From the NCBI RefSeq assembly GCF_004217185.1, contig NZ_SHKL01000001.1, forward strand, positions 372,001 to 436,000: 64,000 bases of DNA, read 5' to 3'. Made by a program: the position numbers and the translations under genes. Every line of letters starts with the position of its first letter. The first letter of the stretch is position 1. This DNA comes from Pseudonocardia sediminis (GTDB lineage Bacteria > Actinomycetota > Actinomycetes > Mycobacteriales > Pseudonocardiaceae). Of the stretch, positions 60,080 to 64,000 are shown in pieces. The notes under the pieces are model-generated. The model had not been told where the DNA came from. It did no database searches and saw only the letters and a list, made by a program, of their open reading frames with translations.

Positions 60080-60646
60080 ATGGCCACCGAGAAGGGTGAA
60101 CGCCGGCGCGGCCTGCTCGCCGCGGCGGCCGCCGAGCTGCTCGCCGAGGGCGGGTTCGAGGCGATCCGGCACCGCGCCGTCGCCGAACGCGCGGACGTGC
60201 CGCTGGCCGCCACGACCTACTACTTCGGCACCCTCGACGACCTGGTCATCGCCGGGGCCGAGCACCTGGGCCGCACCGAGCTGGACGAGGCGAGGGCCTC
60301 GCTCGACGCCGCCCGCCCGCACGACGACCCGTCGGAGGTCGTCTTGGACATGCTGCTCGGTGCGCGGTCGCGCACCGACGGGCTCGACGCGGTGCTGCGG
60401 CGCTTCGAGCGTCTGGTCGGCGCGGGCCGCCGTCCCTACCTGGCTCCGCTGATGCGGGACCAGCGCACCGAGCTGGACGCGCTGCTCGCCCAGGCGCTGC
60501 GCCGCGCCGGGCACACCCCGGACGCGAAGGAGCTCCGCCGGATCGTCGCCCTGATCGATGGCGCCGTCGTCTCCGCGCTGATCGAGGCCGACGCCGACCC
60601 GCGCCGGATCGCGCGCGAGGCATTGGTCGACGCCCTCTCGCGCTGA
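60080..60646 (+). CDS. TetR family regulator
   Basis: 188 residues. HTH in ERRRGLLAAAAAELLAEGGF, then FEAIRHRAVAERADVPLAAT and TTYYFGTLDDLV (typical TetR recognition helix and YYF). The C-terminal ligand domain is all-helical. ATG at 60080; upstream frame is spurious. Sits divergently from the threonine-aldolase gene and just upstream of purB, so it may control either; no palindrome was convincingly found. Confidence 0.9.
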   Translation: MATEKGERRRGLLAAAAAELLAEGGFEAIRHRAVAERADVPLAATTYYFGTLDDLVIAGAEHLGRTELDEARASLDAARPHDDPSEVVLDMLLGARSRTDGLDAVLRRFERLVGAGRRPYLAPLMRDQRTELDALLAQALRRAGHTPDAKELRRIVALIDGAVVSALIEADADPRRIAREALVDALSR

Positions 60647-60703
60647 GCGGCGACCGGGCACCGGTGTCGGCGGCGCCCGGAGCAGCGCATATCCTCGCTT
60701 CAC

Positions 60704-62122
60704 GTGATCCCCAACGTGCTGGCCGCCCGGTACGCGAGCCCCGAGCTCGTCCGACTGTGGTCGCCGGAGTACAAGATCCAGCTCGAGCGACAGCTGTGGA
60801 TCGCGGTCCTGCGTGCCCAGCGTGACCTCGGCGTGGACGTTCCCGAGCAGGCCATCGCGGACTACGAGCGGGTGCTCGACCAGGTCGACCTCGCGAGCAT
60901 CGCCGAGCGTGAGCGCGTCACCCGGCACGACGTGAAGGCCCGGATCGAGGAGTTCAACGCCCTCGCCGGACACGAGCAGGTCCACAAGGGCATGACCAGC
61001 CGGGACCTGACCGAGAACGTCGAGCAGCTGCAGATCCGGCTGTCGCTGGAGCTCGTCGCCGACCGCACGGTCGCGATCCTGGCCCGCCTCGGCCGTCGCG
61101 CGGGGGAGTACGCCGAGCTGGTGATGGCCGGTCGCAGCCACAACGTGGCCGCGCAGACCACGACGCTGGGCAAGCGTTTCGCGTCCGCTGCCGACGAGCT
61201 GCTCGTCGCGCACGCCCGGCTCGAGGAGCTGCGTGTCCGCTACCCGCTGCGCGGGATCAAGGGCCCGATGGGCACCAGCCAGGACATGCTCGACCTGCTC
61301 GACGGCGACACCACGAAGCTCGACGACCTGGAGCGCCGCGTCTGCGAGCACCTCGGGTTCGCGGAGCGGTTCACCAGCGTCGGGCAGGTCTACCCGCGCT
61401 CGCTCGACCACGACGTCGTCTCCGCGCTGGTGCAGCTCGCGGCCGCGCCGTCGTCGCTGGCCACCACGATCCGCCTGATGGCCGGCGCCGAGCTGGCCAC
61501 CGAGGGCTTCGCGCCCGGGCAGGTCGGCTCGTCGGCGATGCCGCACAAGATGAACGCCCGCTCCGCGGAGCGGATCAACGGCCTGACCGTGATCCTGCGC
61601 GGCCTGTCGGTGATGACCGCCGAGCTGTCCGGCTCGCAGTGGAACGAGGGCGACGTCTCCTGCTCGGTGGTGCGCCGGGTCGCGCTGCCGGACGCGTTCT
61701 TCGCCCTCGACGGCCTGTACGAGACGACGCTGACCGTGCTCGACGAGTTCGGCGCCTACCCGGCCGTGATCGCCCGCGAGCTGGACCGCTACCTGCCGTT
61801 CCTGGCCACGACCGCGGTGCTGATGGCCGCCGTGCGCGCCGGCGTCGGCCGGGAGACCGCGCACGAGGTGATCAAGGAGCACGCCGTCGGCGTCGCGCTG
61901 GCCATGCGGGAGAAGGGCCAGGCCGACAACGACCTGATCCAGCGCCTGTCCACCGACTCGCGCCTCGGTCTGCCCGACGGTGCCCTCGACGGCCTGCTCG
62001 CCGACCCGCTGAAGTTCACCGGCGCGGCGACGGCCCAGGTCGCGGCCGTGCAGGAGCGGATCGCGACGATCACCGCCGAGCGTCCCGAGGCCGCCGCCTA
62101 CACCCCGGGAGGAATCCTGTGA
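60704..62122 (+). CDS. purB: Adenylosuccinate lyase
   Basis: 472 residues; fumarate-releasing lyase in two purine steps. Family signature SSAMPHKMNARSAERI, with catalytic Ser in the preceding GQVGSSAM; N-terminal VRLWSPEYKIQLERQLWIAVL and TSRDLTENVEQLQ; AGRSHNVAAQTTTLGKRFA supplies the general-acid His. GTG start. Ends with a GTGA overlap with purC, so they are translationally coupled. Confidence 0.97.
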   Translation: MIPNVLAARYASPELVRLWSPEYKIQLERQLWIAVLRAQRDLGVDVPEQAIADYERVLDQVDLASIAERERVTRHDVKARIEEFNALAGHEQVHKGMTSRDLTENVEQLQIRLSLELVADRTVAILARLGRRAGEYAELVMAGRSHNVAAQTTTLGKRFASAADELLVAHARLEELRVRYPLRGIKGPMGTSQDMLDLLDGDTTKLDDLERRVCEHLGFAERFTSVGQVYPRSLDHDVVSALVQLAAAPSSLATTIRLMAGAELATEGFAPGQVGSSAMPHKMNARSAERINGLTVILRGLSVMTAELSGSQWNEGDVSCSVVRRVALPDAFFALDGLYETTLTVLDEFGAYPAVIARELDRYLPFLATTAVLMAAVRAGVGRETAHEVIKEHAVGVALAMREKGQADNDLIQRLSTDSRLGLPDGALDGLLADPLKFTGAATAQVAAVQERIATITAERPEAAAYTPGGIL

Positions 62123-62976
62123 AGCTGCTGCACTCGGGCAAGGTCCGCGAGCTCTACCTCGACGAGTCCTACGACCCGGCGCAGCTGCTGCTCGTCGCGT
62201 CCGACCGGCTCTCGATCTACGACGTCGTTCTGCCGACGCCGGTGCCGGACAAGGGCGCGATCCTGACGGCGCTGTCGCTGTACTGGTTCGAGCGCACCGG
62301 CGACCTGGTGCCCAACCACGTCATCGGCACCGACGACGTCCCGGACGAGTTCGCCGGGCGGGCCGTGCGCTGCCGCCCGCTTCAAATGCTGCCGGTCGAG
62401 TGCATCGCCCGCGGCTACCTCACCGGGCTGGGGCTCAAGGAGTACGAGAAGGACGGCACGGTCTCCGGCATCGCGCTCCCCGACGGCCTCGTCGAGGGCT
62501 CGCAGCTGCCCGAGCCGATCTTCACCCCGACCACGAAGGCCCCGGTCGGCGAGCACGACGAGTTCATGACCTTCGACGAGGTGATCGCACTGGTCGGGCG
62601 CGACACCGCCGAGCGGCTGCGCGACCTCACGCTGGAGGTCTACCGCCGCGGTGCCGAGTCGGCCGCACAGGGCGGGATCCTGGTCGCGGACACGAAGCTG
62701 GAGTTCGGCCGCGACACCGACGGGGAGATCGTCCTCGGTGACGAGGTGCTCACGCCGGACTCGTCGCGCTTCTGGCCGGCGGATCAGTACGAGCCCGGGC
62801 GGGTGCAGTTCTCGTTCGACAAGCAGTACGTCCGCGACTGGTCGTCGAACCTGGACTGGGACCGCACCGCGCCCGGGCCCGAGGTCCCGGACGACGTCAT
62901 CGGGGTCGTGCACGACCGCTACGCCGAGGTCTACCGCCGGATCACCGGACGGCAGTGGGTCTCCCCGACGCCGTGA
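62119..62976 (+). CDS. purC: SAICAR synthetase (phosphoribosylaminoimidazole-succinocarboxamide synthase)
   Basis: 285 residues. Opening HSGKVRELYLDES, central LQMLPVECIARGYLTGLG and FTPTTKAPVGEHDE, then DTKLEFGRDTDGEIVLGDEV, FWPADQY and FDKQYVRDWSSN are all diagnostic. GGGAGG precedes the GTG start, which overlaps the purB stop. Its stop overlaps the start of the hydrolase gene in the same way. Confidence 0.97.
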   Translation: MKLLHSGKVRELYLDESYDPAQLLLVASDRLSIYDVVLPTPVPDKGAILTALSLYWFERTGDLVPNHVIGTDDVPDEFAGRAVRCRPLQMLPVECIARGYLTGLGLKEYEKDGTVSGIALPDGLVEGSQLPEPIFTPTTKAPVGEHDEFMTFDEVIALVGRDTAERLRDLTLEVYRRGAESAAQGGILVADTKLEFGRDTDGEIVLGDEVLTPDSSRFWPADQYEPGRVQFSFDKQYVRDWSSNLDWDRTAPGPEVPDDVIGVVHDRYAEVYRRITGRQWVSPTP

Positions 62977-63800
62977 CCTCGATGGACACGACCGGGCGGC
63001 ACGCGACCGCTCCGGACGGCGCGCGGATCGGGTTCGACGTCGAGGGCGACGGCGAGCCGCTCGTCCTGCTCGCCGGGCAGGCCAACTCCCGCCACTGGTG
63101 GGACCCCGTCCGAGACGACTTCTCGGCCGCGTACACGACGATCGCGATCGACACCCTCGGCACCGGGACCAGCGACACCGGAGAGCACGCCGAGTGGGGC
63201 ACCCGCCGGTTCGCCCGTGACGTCGTCGCCGTCCTCGACGAGCTCGGGATCGCCCGCGCGCACGTCTACGGGACGTCCATGGGCGGCCGCGTCGCGCAGT
63301 GGGTCGCCGCCGACGCCCCGGACCGGGTCGGCGCGCTCGTCCTCGGGTGCACGACCGGCGGCGGCGCCGGCGCGGTCCCGGCCGATCCCGACGTACTCCG
63401 CCCGCTGGCCGGCGACCCGGACGGGGCACGTCGGACGCTGATGGACCTGATGGCCGGCCCGCACTTCCAGTGGTCGCACCCCGCGTCGTTGTCGTCCGTG
63501 CTCGGCGACGACACGATGACCCCGCGCGCCCGCCGTGAGCATCGCCGGGCCAGTGAACGTCACGACGCCTGGGACGTGCTGCCGGACGTCACCGCGCCGA
63601 CACTCGTCCTGCACGGCACCGCCGACGCGTTCGCCCCGCCCGGGAACGGACGGCTCCTGGCCGACCGCATCCCCGGCGCGACCCTGCACCTGTTCGAGGG
63701 CGCCCGGCACGCCTACTTCCTGGAACGCCGCGCCGACGCGAGCGCCGTCGTCCAGGACTTCCTGGCCGCCCACCCGTTGTGCGGTGACCCCCGTCGGTGA
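62973..63800 (+). CDS. Alpha/beta hydrolase coupled to purC
   Basis: 275 residues. Nucleophile Ser in YGTSMGGRVAQWVAA, acid Asp in HGTADAFAPPGN, His in GARHAYFLERR; N-terminal LVLLAGQANSRHWWD supplies the oxyanion hole. GTG at 62973 overlaps the purC stop (GTGA), so it is in the same transcript; an ATG at 62982 is an alternative. Substrate unknown; linkage to purine synthesis may be incidental. Confidence 0.88.
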   Translation: MTSMDTTGRHATAPDGARIGFDVEGDGEPLVLLAGQANSRHWWDPVRDDFSAAYTTIAIDTLGTGTSDTGEHAEWGTRRFARDVVAVLDELGIARAHVYGTSMGGRVAQWVAADAPDRVGALVLGCTTGGGAGAVPADPDVLRPLAGDPDGARRTLMDLMAGPHFQWSHPASLSSVLGDDTMTPRARREHRRASERHDAWDVLPDVTAPTLVLHGTADAFAPPGNGRLLADRIPGATLHLFEGARHAYFLERRADASAVVQDFLAAHPLCGDPRR

Positions 63801-63862
63801 TCGACGTTCGTGGTGAGTTCGTGGCCACAGGTGGCCCTGACATGACCTCGGGGATCGATCAC

Positions 63863-63931
63863 TCATTCGCTGGACGGCGTACCGGTCCTGCGGTACGGAC
63901 GGCCGTCGGCGTCGAGCAGGGTGTGGCTCAC
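63863..63931 (-). pseudogene. Short fragment like the N-terminus of an Ada-type metal-binding protein
   Basis: A 22-codon frame, MSHTLLDADGRPYRRTGTPS, then SE and a stop, starting with GTG overlapping the upstream gene's stop (GTGA). The SHTLLDADGRPYRS opening is typical of small actinomycete proteins carrying the Ada DNA-repair metal-binding fold, which continue for about 60 more residues; here the rest is missing. It may be a vestige retained by translational coupling. Identification from memory of the family. Confidence 0.4.
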
Positions 63932-64000
63932 GCCGACGGGGACGACTCCACGTCGGACTTGAGCCGGTCCAGGGTGGTGCGGATGTTGCGACGCTGGAAG
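63928..64000 (-). CDS. C-terminal end of a gene continuing beyond the window
   Basis: Only 24 codons are visible: FQRRNIRTTLDRLKSDVESS and PSA before TGA. The helical, Arg-rich end resembles the last helix of SRPBCC (START-like) proteins, but too little is present to be sure. Its stop overlaps the GTG of the Ada-like fragment. Confidence 0.5.
   Translation of the reverse strand, partial: FQRRNIRTTLDRLKSDVESSPSA

Overview
This is high-GC actinobacterial chromosomal DNA. GTG starts are common, genes often overlap by four bases (ATGA/GTGA), and GC-rich hairpins without long T-tracts act as terminators. Gene content and order point to a mycelial or soil actinomycete of the Pseudonocardiales, probably Pseudonocardia or a relative. 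The genus is an inference from protein character and not a database result. No IS element, prophage, CRISPR array or rRNA operon is visible, so this looks like core chromosome with small accessory patches.

Layout. 1-0.9 kb: tail of a DUF5753 regulator coupled to a DUF397 protein. 1.0-6.8 kb: a complete peptide/nickel-type ABC importer operon (binding lipoprotein, two permeases, two ATPases). 6.9-8.9 kb: leuA on the minus strand, behind a 12-residue leader peptide with three consecutive Leu codons and a hairpin (attenuator). 8.9-11.6 kb: a secreted Ig-like/DUF11 protein, a small membrane protein and a CGNR-type zinc-finger protein. 11.7-14.1 kb: lysC-asd, with an internal beta-subunit start in lysC. 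14.2-31.8 kb: mixed accessory and housekeeping genes (carbonic anhydrase, membrane phosphodiesterase-like protein, MFS, ArsC-like, S9 peptidase, TetR/flavin monooxygenase pair, MetX-like hydrolase, quinone oxidoreductase, DHFR-like reductase, SGNH hydrolase, siderophore-binding lipoprotein, tRNA-Pro, metallophosphoesterase, YqeY). Gene remnants lie at 27.9-28.3 kb.

31.9-54.5 kb is a block whose order matches the M. tuberculosis region Rv3646c-Rv3670 as I recall it: topA, a conserved unknown, (two tandem lipoproteins and hppA inserted here), a DECH-type helicase, a minus-strand Tad-like secretion/pilus operon (CpaE-TadA-TadB-TadC-Flp-like-TadE-TadE-like), a HAD phosphatase, an intergenic region that looks like the Ms1/MTS2823 6S-like RNA, a Fic-like degenerate protein, acs, arfB, a holin-like membrane protein and an epoxide-hydrolase-like enzyme. 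A structured leader with a strong hairpin lies upstream of the Tad operon.

54.5-64 kb: a secreted glycerophosphodiesterase, then purine genes purD and purB-purC. Between them are a small secreted peptide gene, an aminotransferase, a threonine-aldolase-like gene and a TetR gene. An alpha/beta hydrolase is translationally coupled to purC. The window ends in a partial minus-strand gene followed by a short Ada-like fragment.

Most notable non-coding signals: the Ms1-like RNA (about 49.09-49.36 kb), the leuA attenuator, the Tad-operon leader structure, and an SOS-like box at 35.64 kb.
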